Positions 42,316-50,259 of a stretch of 64,000 nucleotides of DNA are shown here, in pieces. Positions within the stretch are counted from its first letter, which is position 1; every line of letters starts with the position of its first letter. The stretch comes from VXLM01 sp965242665 (GTDB lineage: Bacteria; Chloroflexota; Dehalococcoidia; Lucifugimonadales; VXLM01): the NCBI GenBank assembly GCA_965242665.1, contig OZ251484.1:1364001-1428000 (forward strand). Reading direction: 5' to 3'. The notes beneath the pieces are model-generated. The model worked only from the letters and a program-made list of their open reading frames with translations, did no database searches and had not been told where the DNA came from. Position numbers and translations under genes: made by a program.

Positions 42316-43322
42316 GATGTCGGCCTTTCTGCGCGCAGGGTCGGCACGCGAAACTTGTCTGGCGCAAGGTAGATGGCGGCAAGCAGGACAGCCGCCGCCC
42401 ATATGAGCGTCGCCACCGTCAGGTGGAGCGACTTGAACGCAGCAGTGAAGCCCAGCCACACGGTAAACGCTCCCACGAGGATCTCGATGACGAAGAAGCC
42501 TGCGGCATGTGCGGCCAGCAAGCGAAGTCCGCCGTAGACGGCTCCTCGCCGCCATGCCGCGAGGCAGGCTCCTCCCAAGAGTGCGGCCACGACTACGACC
42601 AAGTACCGATGCCCCATGTGCACATGGTACGCGATCCCGTCTGGAACTCCCCAGCCTCGGCACATCGGCCAGCTGGTGCAACTCGATCCGTAGCCTGTAC
42701 CTACCATGTAGGAGCCGTAGAGGATCATTCCCAACAAGGCAGCGAGGGTCGCCCACATGAGCGGTCTATCGAACCGGATGCTTGGGAGATCCGCGGTGAC
42801 GGCGTCCGCCGGTCGGTCTGCGCGTCCGCTCGACAGCCACGCAACGGCCATGCTTGCTACGACCAGCTCTGCGATGAACAGATGGATGAGACGAACCCAC
42901 CATTCGAGGCCGCTCAAGACGGTCAGGCCTCCGAGCAGGGCGGCAGCTATGACTAGGATCGCTCCTGCGGAGGTGGAAAGCAGCGCCGCTCGGTTCGTTC
43001 GATGGCCGCGCCACGCGAGGATCAGCGACGCCACTATGAGAACTGCGACGACGGTCGCAGACAGGCGGTGCGTGTACTCCAACATGGTGTGATAGTCGAG
43101 GGGGGGGATGAGCTGTCCGTGGCACAGGGGCCAATCAGGGCACGCATCGCCGGAACCCGTGACTCGGACGATGCCGCCGAGTGTTACCTGGGCGATGGCA
43201 GCCACAAGACTTAGGAGGGTCACTGTGCGGAACGCCGTTCGCGCGCGCGTCACGCCGGCGGTCGTGCTAGGCAATACGTCTGCTCCAATAGCATGGGAGG
43301 AGGTTCTCTGGACAGGTTCCAT
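42312..43322 (-). CDS. ctaA: Heme A synthase (COX15/CtaA)
   Basis: Oxidises heme O to heme A. The protein of 336 residues from the ATG at 43322 has eight predicted membrane segments and the typical heme-ligand and loop motifs: GGIVRVTGSGDACPDWPLCHG, EYTHRLSATVVAVLIVAS, a second half with SSCTSWPMCRGW and HMGHRYLVVVVAALL, and SLHLTVATLIWA. The cysteine pair in each half is preserved. A promoter-like pair at 43349-43321 overlaps this ATG, so a GTG further down (near 43252) may be the true start. The ORF extends upstream to 43448 through REP sequence, which is not coding. It is coupled to ctaB. Confidence 0.92.
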   Translation of the reverse strand: MEPVQRTSSHAIGADVLPSTTAGVTRARTAFRTVTLLSLVAAIAQVTLGGIVRVTGSGDACPDWPLCHGQLIPPLDYHTMLEYTHRLSATVVAVLIVASLILAWRGHRTNRAALLSTSAGAILVIAAALLGGLTVLSGLEWWVRLIHLFIAELVVASMAVAWLSSGRADRPADAVTADLPSIRFDRPLMWATLAALLGMILYGSYMVGTGYGSSCTSWPMCRGWGVPDGIAYHVHMGHRYLVVVVAALLGGACLAAWRRGAVYGGLRLLAAHAAGFFVIEILVGAFTVWLGFTAAFKSLHLTVATLIWAAAVLLAAIYLAPDKFRVPTLRAERPTS

Positions 43323-43349
43323 GCTACCACACGCCGCGCGCGCGGTCAA
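43321..43349 (-). promoter_or_regulatory. Possible sigma-70 promoter for ctaA-ctaB
   Basis: Minus strand: TTGACC (43349-43344), 17-base GC-only-like spacer, TAGCAT (43326-43321). The -10 overlaps the annotated ATG of ctaA; if real, translation must begin downstream. Confidence 0.4.
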
Positions 43350-43384
43350 TGATACCGTGGTTCGGTTCGATAGGGCGGGGAGGG

Positions 43385-43404
43385 ATTCCCGACTCCGCGG
43401 GAAT
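43385..43404. repeat. REP-like palindrome
   Basis: ATTCCCGACTCCGCGGGAAT, followed by half-units GGAATGACG up to about 43430. Located between ctaA and the restriction-modification gene. Confidence 0.75.
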
Positions 43405-43515
43405 GACGGGGGTGGGTGCGGGAATGACGTGAGGGGGACGGGTTGCACAGTTCAGATTGTCGCTACATTATGGCGCGTGTCCTGAACTGCCCAACGTCGG
43501 GAGTGTCGCTAATCA

Positions 43516-45780
43516 TCAATCCGCCAGTCCGGCCTCATGCACCAGGCGGGTGATACGATCAAAATCTATATCCTCACCGCGCACAGGTATCTGGACGGTC
43601 AAGTTCTCCAGCTGCGTCTGATTGAACTTCCTGAAGTAATTATACCGCCAACTCTCATTATTGATAGCAGCACAGAGAAAGAGGCTGAAGTCGCGTCTCT
43701 TGAACTGCTCCTCGAGTTCCAAGACGTACACGTCTGGGTTTGCGGCAAACTCATAATCGTGGTAGAACGCGCAACATGACGCCCCATTGGATGAGACAGT
43801 GATCGTACCGGGTTTGTATACCTTGTCGACGCTTTGGTGGTCAACCGTGGCGCAGATACCGTTGTCTGTCTCTGAGGTGCTGATGAGTGGCAACGCTCCT
43901 GGCTGCATGTCGCCAAGGCGACCGCTCTTACCTCGTTCATATCTAGCGACGAAGTCCCTCAAACTGAATGGCTGACACTCACTTTCGACATCGGTTTCGG
44001 GGACGGAGGACTTTTGGATTCTATGTCGTGCCGCTTGCAGTTGGAACGATAGAAATTGGAGGTCAAACCTTCCTTTGTCGCCACCGCGTCCAATGTGATT
44101 CTCTGGAGACAGGTCAAGGATGTCGTTCCCAGCGGTTCTGATTGGAGTGCAATCAATCTGTTCTGGAACAAAGTCAGGCCTGGTGCCTGTCGTCACAAAA
44201 TGGCGAAGTGACCTCTCAACCATTTCAAGGTTCCCGTCTGATGTCTGACTCGTCTTCGTGCGTTTCAGTCCATCATCCAACACTGCCCATACCACCTCAC
44301 CACTAGCCATGTCGTGCGGTCTATGTGCGCGCATCAGGACACCACATGTGCCTTTCGAGACATGAGGATAGAAGAGGTCCTCTGGTAGCTTGACTACAGC
44401 GAGAAGGGTGTGCCGCTTCAGCATGTTGGAACGCCAAGTGAACTCTTGTCTACGGTCATTCGCGGACATCACGGTTGTCGTAGGAAGAACGCTAAAGAGA
44501 AGCCCACCGGGTTTCAGCAATTCCAATCCTCTGTCAACGAATTTCCACTCAAATTCATCTTCCAGTGCAAAAGGCGGGTTCATCAGACATCGGTCTGGCT
44601 CACACTTGGGATCGGCCTTTAGTCCATCTCCCTCTTGTATGTTGCTACTACCGTCGCCCCGGAAGATCATATTCACTATCGCCAATGCGGCAATAAGGGG
44701 GTCTTGTTCGACTCCATGAAGGTGGCCTTCCTTGAAGGCGGACACATCATTGATGTCATGTCGAACCTTGTCTAGTGCAGCGACTAGGAAGCCTCCGGTG
44801 CCGCAAGCGGGGTCAAATACTACGTTGCTGGCTTGCACATTCACCACGTTCGCGGCGAACGTGGTGATGTGACGTGGAGTCAGCACGATACCGAGTTCCT
44901 TCGCATCGTGCGCATACTTGAGGAACTGCTCGTAGAACTGCCCCAAGACGTCCCGACCACTGTTGATCGCCGAGGCGATGTTCAGCCCTCGTAGCACATC
45001 TATCGTGTCAACTAAGGCCCTCCTGTGCTTGACGTGATTATCGTCGGACGTAGGCAGGTTAATCTCAATTTCCCCGAAGAAGTTGTCCTTGCCATACTCC
45101 CGTAGGCGTTCCTCTGCTCTAGTATTGATGTCTCGAATCATTGTCCTGGGTGTCGAACTCAGTGACATATGGGGTTCAGATGCGATTGCGAGCAACAGGC
45201 TCGCAAGTACAGCCGCCCTATTCCGCTTGTTCACCCCTCCGGTGTGGAGTATCTTGTTGATCTGTTCGGTCTTGCCGATAAACAGCGTGTCGTCGATATC
45301 GTACTCGTTCAATGCTCCAGAGCCGGTGCTTAACAGGGTTTTGGCTTGCTCAGGCGATATGAAGCCAGTTGCCTTCCGTCCGTTGATCGTCAGTGGTTCC
45401 CAGTCTCCTGAGGAAGAAAGAAATTGAGTTTCCACAAGATGGGCGGAGTCAGGGTCACCAACCACTCCTGTCGCTAGTCTGCAAATCATCGGATTGAGGC
45501 CATTGATGAGATCAGCGTAGCCTTTCGCCTCATCGATGGCTTGGGGCATTGCCCCGAGATCCGCCTTGGCCTCGATTACCCAATACCGCTTGGGATTGTT
45601 GTCCACCACAACGACGTTCTCTGGACGCTGCTGCCCGAGCACAGATTTCAGACCAGCGTCTCGGGAGACTTCATTCTGTGCGTAGACCTGCCCGCCCCTC
45701 GAAGGGGGTTGCCGGTTCCAACCCAGAGCCGAGAGGCTGTCGAGAATAAAACCATACGATCTAAATTCGCTGATGGTCAT
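43516..45780 (-). CDS. Single-chain restriction-modification enzyme (type IIG / HsdM-like with nuclease and specificity domains)
   Basis: A 754-residue protein combining three parts. Residues 1-150 hold a nuclease-like domain with IEAK at 69-72, a PD-(D/E)xK pattern as in HsdR N-termini. Residues about 190-560 are an HsdM-type N6-adenine methyltransferase with helical part, SAM motif DPACGTGG (323-330) and catalytic NPPF (401-404). Residues about 585-754 resemble a type I specificity TRD (SLRDFVARYERGKSGRLG, NQTQLENLTVQIPV). This is the arrangement of BcgI/type IIG-like enzymes that both cut and methylate. Base composition is lower in GC than surrounding genes, indicating transfer. The protein is complete by these domains; no separate HsdS or HsdR gene is found. 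Confidence 0.83.
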   Translation of the reverse strand: MTISEFRSYGFILDSLSALGWNRQPPSRGGQVYAQNEVSRDAGLKSVLGQQRPENVVVVDNNPKRYWVIEAKADLGAMPQAIDEAKGYADLINGLNPMICRLATGVVGDPDSAHLVETQFLSSSGDWEPLTINGRKATGFISPEQAKTLLSTGSGALNEYDIDDTLFIGKTEQINKILHTGGVNKRNRAAVLASLLLAIASEPHMSLSSTPRTMIRDINTRAEERLREYGKDNFFGEIEINLPTSDDNHVKHRRALVDTIDVLRGLNIASAINSGRDVLGQFYEQFLKYAHDAKELGIVLTPRHITTFAANVVNVQASNVVFDPACGTGGFLVAALDKVRHDINDVSAFKEGHLHGVEQDPLIAALAIVNMIFRGDGSSNIQEGDGLKADPKCEPDRCLMNPPFALEDEFEWKFVDRGLELLKPGGLLFSVLPTTTVMSANDRRQEFTWRSNMLKRHTLLAVVKLPEDLFYPHVSKGTCGVLMRAHRPHDMASGEVVWAVLDDGLKRTKTSQTSDGNLEMVERSLRHFVTTGTRPDFVPEQIDCTPIRTAGNDILDLSPENHIGRGGDKGRFDLQFLSFQLQAARHRIQKSSVPETDVESECQPFSLRDFVARYERGKSGRLGDMQPGALPLISTSETDNGICATVDHQSVDKVYKPGTITVSSNGASCCAFYHDYEFAANPDVYVLELEEQFKRRDFSLFLCAAINNESWRYNYFRKFNQTQLENLTVQIPVRGEDIDFDRITRLVHEAGLAD

Positions 45781-46059
45781 GTCCGAGCCTCGTGAATGTC
45801 TTGATGGTCAGGCATAAACAGGTTGTCGGCCAGGAAGGGGGTACAGTTGAGTGATGCTTCGCTAGTCACTGCTTTTTGCCTCCACGGGCTTGTCATACAC
45901 TACACTCCATACCTTTCATACACCATCCGCGCGGGCTTGTCAACTATAATGCAAGGCAACCGGGAGAGAACCGTGCGGCCTGCACATGGAAGGAATCTCC
46001 CGGCGCAGGGGCGCGGGGGCGTCTTCACACCCTGCCTGGTTGTGCTACAATGCGGTGCC
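45781..46059. other. Intergenic region, partly duplicated near 49.7 kb
   Basis: No gene is seen. From about 46002 the sequence (CCGGCGC..GGGGGCGTCTTCACAC, TACAATGCGGTGCCATGG) is an inverted duplicate of the promoter region of the SDR gene at 49646-49720. The AGTGA...TCACT-GCTTTTT at 45853-45880 is a weak terminator-like hairpin. Confidence 0.5.
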
Positions 46060-46188
46060 ATGGAGTCGTTCGACATGTACGGGAGAGTGTGCGTCGTCAC
46101 TGGGGCGAACGCTGGCATCGGCAAGGCGACAGCGGAGGGGCTGGCTCGTATTGGCGCAGTGGTAGTGATGGTCTGCCGCAGCCGTCAG
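46060..46188 (+). pseudogene. 5' fragment of a short-chain dehydrogenase gene (duplicate of 48783-49646)
   Basis: The first 43 codons (MESFDMYGRVCVVTGANAGI and on to VVVMVCRSR) are almost identical to the start of the intact SDR gene at 49646, in the opposite orientation. After CGCAGCCGT the sequence switches abruptly at CGTCAGCG into the tail of an RCC1-type gene. The open frame continues out of phase and is not a real fusion protein. Confidence 0.88.
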
Positions 46189-46279
46189 CGCGTCGGAGAG
46201 TTACACATGCGGGATGAGGACCGACGGATCCGTCGAATGCTGGGGAAGGGGTTACATACCTTTGGGAGGGACTCCATAA
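46189..46279 (+). pseudogene. 3' fragment of a second RCC1-repeat gene
   Basis: Codons for ESYTCGMRTDGSVECWG and RGYIPLGGTP followed by TAA match the end of the intact gene at 50260-52818. Differences are mostly at third positions (GAC for GAT, GTC for GTT, GAA for GAG, TAA for TGA), so this is the remnant of a once-functional paralogue, not a fresh copy. Confidence 0.88.
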
Positions 46280-46366
46280 GTCCACCCATGGCTCCTGCCC
46301 AAAGCATTTGACAAACGGCCTATACTTCCGTCACATTTTGACGAACGAATATTGAGGGGGCGCAGC

Positions 46367-47437
46367 ATGGTTGACCAGTATTTCGCATTCATCGGGACGT
46401 ATACCCAGGGCGGCAGCGAGGGGATCTACTCGTATCGATTCGACATGGCGAGCGGACGGCTCGACCGCATCGGCGCGATCGGCGGCATCGAAAACCCAAC
46501 CTTCCTGGCGCTGGCTCCATCCGGCGAGCATCTCTACGCCGTCGAGGCCGTAACGCCGGGCGCAGTCCATGCGTACTCTATCGACCGGCGCACTGGCGCG
46601 CTGTCACGCCTGAATCGGCAGCCTTCCGAAGGCGACGGCCCCTGCCACGTGAGCGTCGACAGCACCGGCCGATACGTTCTCATCGCAAACTACATGAGCG
46701 GCAGTGTGGCGGCTCTGCCCATCGACGAGCGCGGAGCCCTCCTCCCTGCGACCGGATTCGTGCAGCACGAGGGTTCCAGCGTCGACCCCGACCGACAGAC
46801 GGGGCCGCACGCCCACTCGATCATCTTGGATCAAGCGAACGCGTTCGCATTCGCCGCCGACCTGGGAACCGACAAGCTGATGATATACAAGCTCGACCTC
46901 GCGTCCGGGAAGCTCCTGGCAAACGACTCGCCATGGGTCCGCACGCCACCCGGGGCAGGCCCTCGCCACTTCGATTTCCACCCGAGCGGACGGTTCGCGT
47001 ATCTCATCAACGAAATGGGATCGTCCGTCACTGCCTTCCACTACGATCCTCCCCGCGGGATGCTCAACGAAATCCACACGGTGCCGACGATCCCGAGCGG
47101 CTTCGATGGCGTCAACCACTGCGCGGATATCCACGTCCATCCATCGGGGAAATTCCTGTACGGCTCGAACCGCGGACATGACAGCATCGCCGTATTCTCC
47201 ATCGACCAAGACACCGGCCGGCTGACCGCCGTCGGGCACGAATCGACCCGGGGCGAGACGCCGCGCAACTTCATCATCGACCCGTCCGGAACATACCTCT
47301 TGGCGGCGAATCAGGATACCCACGACATCGTGACTTTCTGCATCGACCAAGAGAACGGAACGCTGGAACCAACCGGACAGAGGGCGGATTCGCCGTCCCC
47401 GGTCTGTATCAAGCTGCTGCCGTGCACGGCGGGATAG
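46367..47437 (+). CDS. Lactonase family protein (6-phosphogluconolactonase-like seven-bladed propeller)
   Basis: A 356-residue cytoplasmic protein of the YbhE/CycM-type lactonase family. Typical blades are seen: FIGTYTQGGSEGIYSYRFD, NPTFLALAPSGEHLYAVEA, GDGPCHVSVDSTGRYVLIAN, GPHAHSIILDQANAFAFAAD, GPRHFDFHPSGRFAYLINE, ADIHVHPSGKFLYGSNRGHD and PRNFIIDPSGTYLLAANQD. The likely reaction is hydrolysis of 6-phosphogluconolactone in the pentose phosphate pathway, though related proteins act on other lactones. The ATG at 46367 has GAGGGGG upstream. It heads a run with a VOC protein and an acetyltransferase. A duplicate of its first 40 codons lies inverted at 50172-50053. Confidence 0.88.
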   Translation: MVDQYFAFIGTYTQGGSEGIYSYRFDMASGRLDRIGAIGGIENPTFLALAPSGEHLYAVEAVTPGAVHAYSIDRRTGALSRLNRQPSEGDGPCHVSVDSTGRYVLIANYMSGSVAALPIDERGALLPATGFVQHEGSSVDPDRQTGPHAHSIILDQANAFAFAADLGTDKLMIYKLDLASGKLLANDSPWVRTPPGAGPRHFDFHPSGRFAYLINEMGSSVTAFHYDPPRGMLNEIHTVPTIPSGFDGVNHCADIHVHPSGKFLYGSNRGHDSIAVFSIDQDTGRLTAVGHESTRGETPRNFIIDPSGTYLLAANQDTHDIVTFCIDQENGTLEPTGQRADSPSPVCIKLLPCTAG

Positions 47438-47469
47438 CGCGCGCAGACACTCTCACACGGAGGGCAGAC

Positions 47470-47841
47470 ATGGACGAACGCCGCATTAGCGCCATGAGCC
47501 GCGTTACCCTAGTGGTGCAGAATATGATGGCAGTGACCGAGTTCTACCGGGACGTGCTGCAACTCAAGCCGATCTTCGACCTCGATGTGCAGCCGCCGCA
47601 GTGGATCGAGTTCAATACCGGCCCATGCAGGCTCGCTTTGCAGGCCGCGGAAAAGGTCGACGGCGTACCGTCCACCTACAGCAAGATGGTCTTCTCCGTC
47701 GACGATGTCGAGGAGGCGCGCCGGGAGCTGGTAGAACGCGGCGCGCCGATGGGCGGCGTCGAGGACGACGGACGCTTCCAGTATTGCGAGGGGCACGACC
47801 CGGAAGGCAACAAGTTCCAAATATCCAACCGACCATCATGA
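47470..47841 (+). CDS. VOC (glyoxalase/bleomycin-resistance fold) protein
   Basis: A 123-residue protein with one vicinal-oxygen-chelate domain: RVTLVVQNMMAVTEFYRDVL, a central strand, KMVFSVDDVEEARRELVERG and FQYCEGHDPEGNKFQIS. Metal ligands cannot be assigned with certainty, and the His normally found in the first strand is absent. A role as dioxygenase, isomerase or drug-binding protein cannot be chosen. The ATG at 47470 is preceded by GGAGGG. Its stop overlaps the ATG of the acetyltransferase gene (ATGA). Confidence 0.86.
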   Translation: MDERRISAMSRVTLVVQNMMAVTEFYRDVLQLKPIFDLDVQPPQWIEFNTGPCRLALQAAEKVDGVPSTYSKMVFSVDDVEEARRELVERGAPMGGVEDDGRFQYCEGHDPEGNKFQISNRPS

Positions 47842-48743
47842 CGCCCATCGAAGTAACCAAAGACGACATCCTCCGAGACCTGGAGAGTCTCGGCGTCCAG
47901 CACGGCGGTCTCCTGTTCGTGCATAGCTCCTTGAGCGCCGTCGGCCGCGTCGAGGGCGGCGCCGATGCGGTCGTGGACGCCTTGCTCGAAGCGCTCGGGC
48001 CGAACGGCACGCTCGTGGTTCCCGCCTTCACCTATGCCGACCCGCACGACTATCCCGACTCCATAGATCCCGCATGGATATTCGATCCGGCCTCCACTCG
48101 ATCTGGCATGGGCGCGGTGACGAACGCAGTCCGAATGCGGAACGGAGCCCTCCGCAGCATTCACTTGTGGCACAGCGTGTCCGCAGTCGGCCCGTTGGCC
48201 GAGACCGTCGTTACCGCAGACGGCAACGCGTGGGTGTCCGCATGGGACGAAACCAGCCCCATGGCGTGGGTGTTCGACAACGGCGGACTCATTTTGCTGC
48301 TCGGAGTGCCGTACCAAAACCTTACGGCCGTTCATGTCTGGGAAGTCGAGGTCGGAGTCGACTATCGAGAAGCCCGCTTCATTACGCGGCGCACGCCATT
48401 GGCGGACGGGACGCTGGTTCCCCTTGCCAGCCAGGTGCACGCCCGGAGAGATTGGCATCCGGGCAGCGACTTCAACCGCATGGGCGAGCGCATGGAGAAG
48501 GCTGGACTGGTCGCTGTCGGGCATGTCGGCAACGCAGTCGCGCGCCTGTTCCCCGCCGCCGATGCGCACGAAATGGCGCTCGCGATGTACGCCGAGGATG
48601 CCTCCGCCTTCCTCAAGCAGGGCGGCAGCGTCACCGCGCTCTCCTACGGATGCACCATCAGCAACGCCAAAGGGGCGCAGTGCGTCGTCGACCCATCGAG
48701 GGTATTCCCAACACCCCCGGCGACCAGACCGCACGCCGACTAG
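47838..48743 (+). CDS. Aminoglycoside N3-acetyltransferase-like protein (AAC(3)/YokD family)
   Basis: A 301-residue cytoplasmic acetyl-CoA-dependent transferase. Family blocks: LLFVHSSLSAVGRVEGGADA, LGPNGTLVVPAFTY, FDPASTRSGMGAVTNAVR, and the catalytic His region SIHLWHSVSAVGPLAE; a CoA-binding C-terminal half follows (GLILLLGVPYQNLTAVHVWE). Chromosomal relatives are widespread and not all give drug resistance, so the natural substrate is open. The start ATG overlaps the VOC stop by four bases. It ends 39 bases from the convergent SDR gene. Confidence 0.88.
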   Translation: MTPIEVTKDDILRDLESLGVQHGGLLFVHSSLSAVGRVEGGADAVVDALLEALGPNGTLVVPAFTYADPHDYPDSIDPAWIFDPASTRSGMGAVTNAVRMRNGALRSIHLWHSVSAVGPLAETVVTADGNAWVSAWDETSPMAWVFDNGGLILLLGVPYQNLTAVHVWEVEVGVDYREARFITRRTPLADGTLVPLASQVHARRDWHPGSDFNRMGERMEKAGLVAVGHVGNAVARLFPAADAHEMALAMYAEDASAFLKQGGSVTALSYGCTISNAKGAQCVVDPSRVFPTPPATRPHAD

Positions 48744-48782
48744 ATCAAGACACCTGCGCGCGCCTCCGGCGCTATCGCCGAA

Positions 48783-49646
48783 TCACACGTGCGCAAGTCC
48801 GGTCAGATCCGCGCTGACTTCCCATAGCTTGCGGGCGTGATCCTCGTCGTATGAGACGGGCGCAGACTCTGCCTCCGCGTTGTCAAGGAAGTACTTGCCT
48901 GTTACTCCCTGAATCTCTGGCGCAGCAGCAGCGTACAGCACCGCCCTCGCACCTTCCTCTGCACTCGCTCCGAAGGCCTCGCCGTCGCCGAACCCCGCGT
49001 CCTTCGACCCGCCCATGTAGGCGTCCAACAGCTTCGTAGCGATGACGCCGGGATGGAGGCAGTTGGCGGTGACGCCAGTGCCTTCCAGCCTGCGCGCCAA
49101 CTCGTAGGTGAACAGGATGTTGGCGAGCTTCGTCTTGCGGTAGACCGCGCTGGGGCTGTACTCCCGCTCGGATTGGATGTCATCGAACTCGATCGCGCTC
49201 TTGCTGTGCACCTGAGACGATACCGTAACGACGCGCGCGGAGTCCCCCGCCTTCAGTGCGTCGAGCAGCAAATTCGTCAGGAGGTACGGCGCCAGGTGGT
49301 TGACCGCTAGCTGCGTCTCGATGCCGTCGACGGTCAAACGCCTGCGGCCTGGAATAGTGCCCGCGTTGTTGATGAGAACGCCAACTTGGGGATGCCGCTC
49401 CACGATCGCCCTTGCCAGCTTTCGGATCGACCCTTGGGACGAAAGATCCGCGACCATCAGATCGATGCGCCGGCTGCCCACCTTCTCGCTGATCTCCGCG
49501 CGCGCAGCCTCGCCCCGCTCACGGCTGCGGCAGACCATCACTACCACTGCGCCAATACGAGCCAGCCCCTCCGCTGTCGCCTTGCCGATGCCAGCGTTCG
49601 CCCCAGTGACGACGCACACTCTCCCATACATGTCGAACGACTCCAT
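48783..49646 (-). CDS. Short-chain dehydrogenase/reductase (retinol dehydrogenase-like)
   Basis: A 287-residue NAD(P)-dependent oxidoreductase. It has the TGANAGIGKATA nucleotide-binding motif, LINNAGT, the Ser in VTVSSQVHSKS, and the catalytic pair in YRKTKLAN. It ends with the proline-containing part typical of WW-oxidoreductase/retinol dehydrogenase relatives. Its -10-like box TACAAT (49660-49655) lies eight bases before the ATG, so the message would be nearly leaderless. The first 43 codons and the promoter region are duplicated in inverted orientation at 46002-46188. Confidence 0.9.
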   Translation of the reverse strand: MESFDMYGRVCVVTGANAGIGKATAEGLARIGAVVVMVCRSRERGEAARAEISEKVGSRRIDLMVADLSSQGSIRKLARAIVERHPQVGVLINNAGTIPGRRRLTVDGIETQLAVNHLAPYLLTNLLLDALKAGDSARVVTVSSQVHSKSAIEFDDIQSEREYSPSAVYRKTKLANILFTYELARRLEGTGVTANCLHPGVIATKLLDAYMGGSKDAGFGDGEAFGASAEEGARAVLYAAAAPEIQGVTGKYFLDNAEAESAPVSYDEDHARKLWEVSADLTGLAHV

Positions 49647-49764
49647 GGCACCGCATTGTAGCATAACTAGGCAACGTGTGAAGACGCCCCCGCGCCGGGG
49701 GATTCCTTCCGGAACTATGCCCCTGCGTACACTCTCCCTACGTCATTCCCGCACCCTCACACCG

Positions 49765-49913
49765 TCATTCCCGCGAAGGGAGACCTTTGCATAACCTCTT
49801 GCCGGGGTATGCGAATGGAACCCAGAGTGTGCAAAATGAACGGGGGCACCATGGGCAGAGCATCTCAAAACAACCACTCCGCCTAGTTATTCAAAGGTCT
49901 CCGAAGGCGGGAA
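49765..49913. mobile_element. Small element with terminal inverted repeats (copy 2, core inverted)
   Basis: Left end GGGAGACCTTTGCATAAC (49778-49795), right end GTTATTCAAAGGTCTCC (49886-49902), bordered by ATTCCCGCGAAGG and CCGAAGGCGGGAA exactly as in copy 1 at 27775. The 90-base core (49796-49885), however, is the reverse complement of the copy 1 core, about 90% identical by eye. The gap around it (49665-49764) holds only half-units of the REP palindrome and the SDR promoter. Confidence 0.8.
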
Positions 49914-49942
49914 CCCGCCGCGCCAAATCGAACGCGCCGCCC

Positions 49943-50052
49943 CTACCTCCCCCAAAAAGTATGCACCGCGTACAAGTAGCCGTCATCTGTTCCGAAGTAG
50001 ACCGCGCCGTCCATTACCGCCGGAGAGGATATCGCCGTGCCCTCCGTTCGAT
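49943..50052 (-). pseudogene. C-terminal fragment of a PQQ-type propeller gene
   Basis: The minus strand encodes ISSPAVMDGAVYFGTDDGYL followed by YAVHTFWGR and a TAG. This is the same blade pattern as the lipoprotein at 8993-11002 but clearly diverged. It is joined directly to the fragment of the lactonase gene upstream of it, and has no start of its own. Confidence 0.8.
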
Positions 50053-50172
50053 CCCGCCGATCACACCGATGCGGTCGAGCCGTCCGCTCGCCATGTCGAA
50101 CCGGTACGAGTAGATCCCCTCGCTGCCGCCCTGCGTATACGTCCCGATGAATGCGAAATACTGATCAACCAT
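50053..50172 (-). pseudogene. 5' fragment of the lactonase gene (duplicate of 46367 onward)
   Basis: About 40 codons from MVDQYFAFIGTYTQGGSEGI to RIGVIGG match the start of the gene at 46367 with scattered, mainly synonymous changes. The GGGGGCGCAGC leader and the CATTTTGACGAACGAA region upstream match too. The match ends abruptly where propeller-type sequence starts. Confidence 0.88.
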
Positions 50173-50259
50173 GCTGCGCCCCCTTGATGTTCGTTCGTCA
50201 AAATGTGACGGAAGTATAGGCGGTTTGTCAAATGCTTTGGACAGGGCCCATGGGTAGAC

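Noticed and set aside
45823..46311. 162-codon frame containing an SDR-like start
   Set aside because: Only codons from 46060 to 46188 are SDR sequence; beyond that it runs through an RCC1 gene tail in the wrong phase. It is debris, not a fusion gene.
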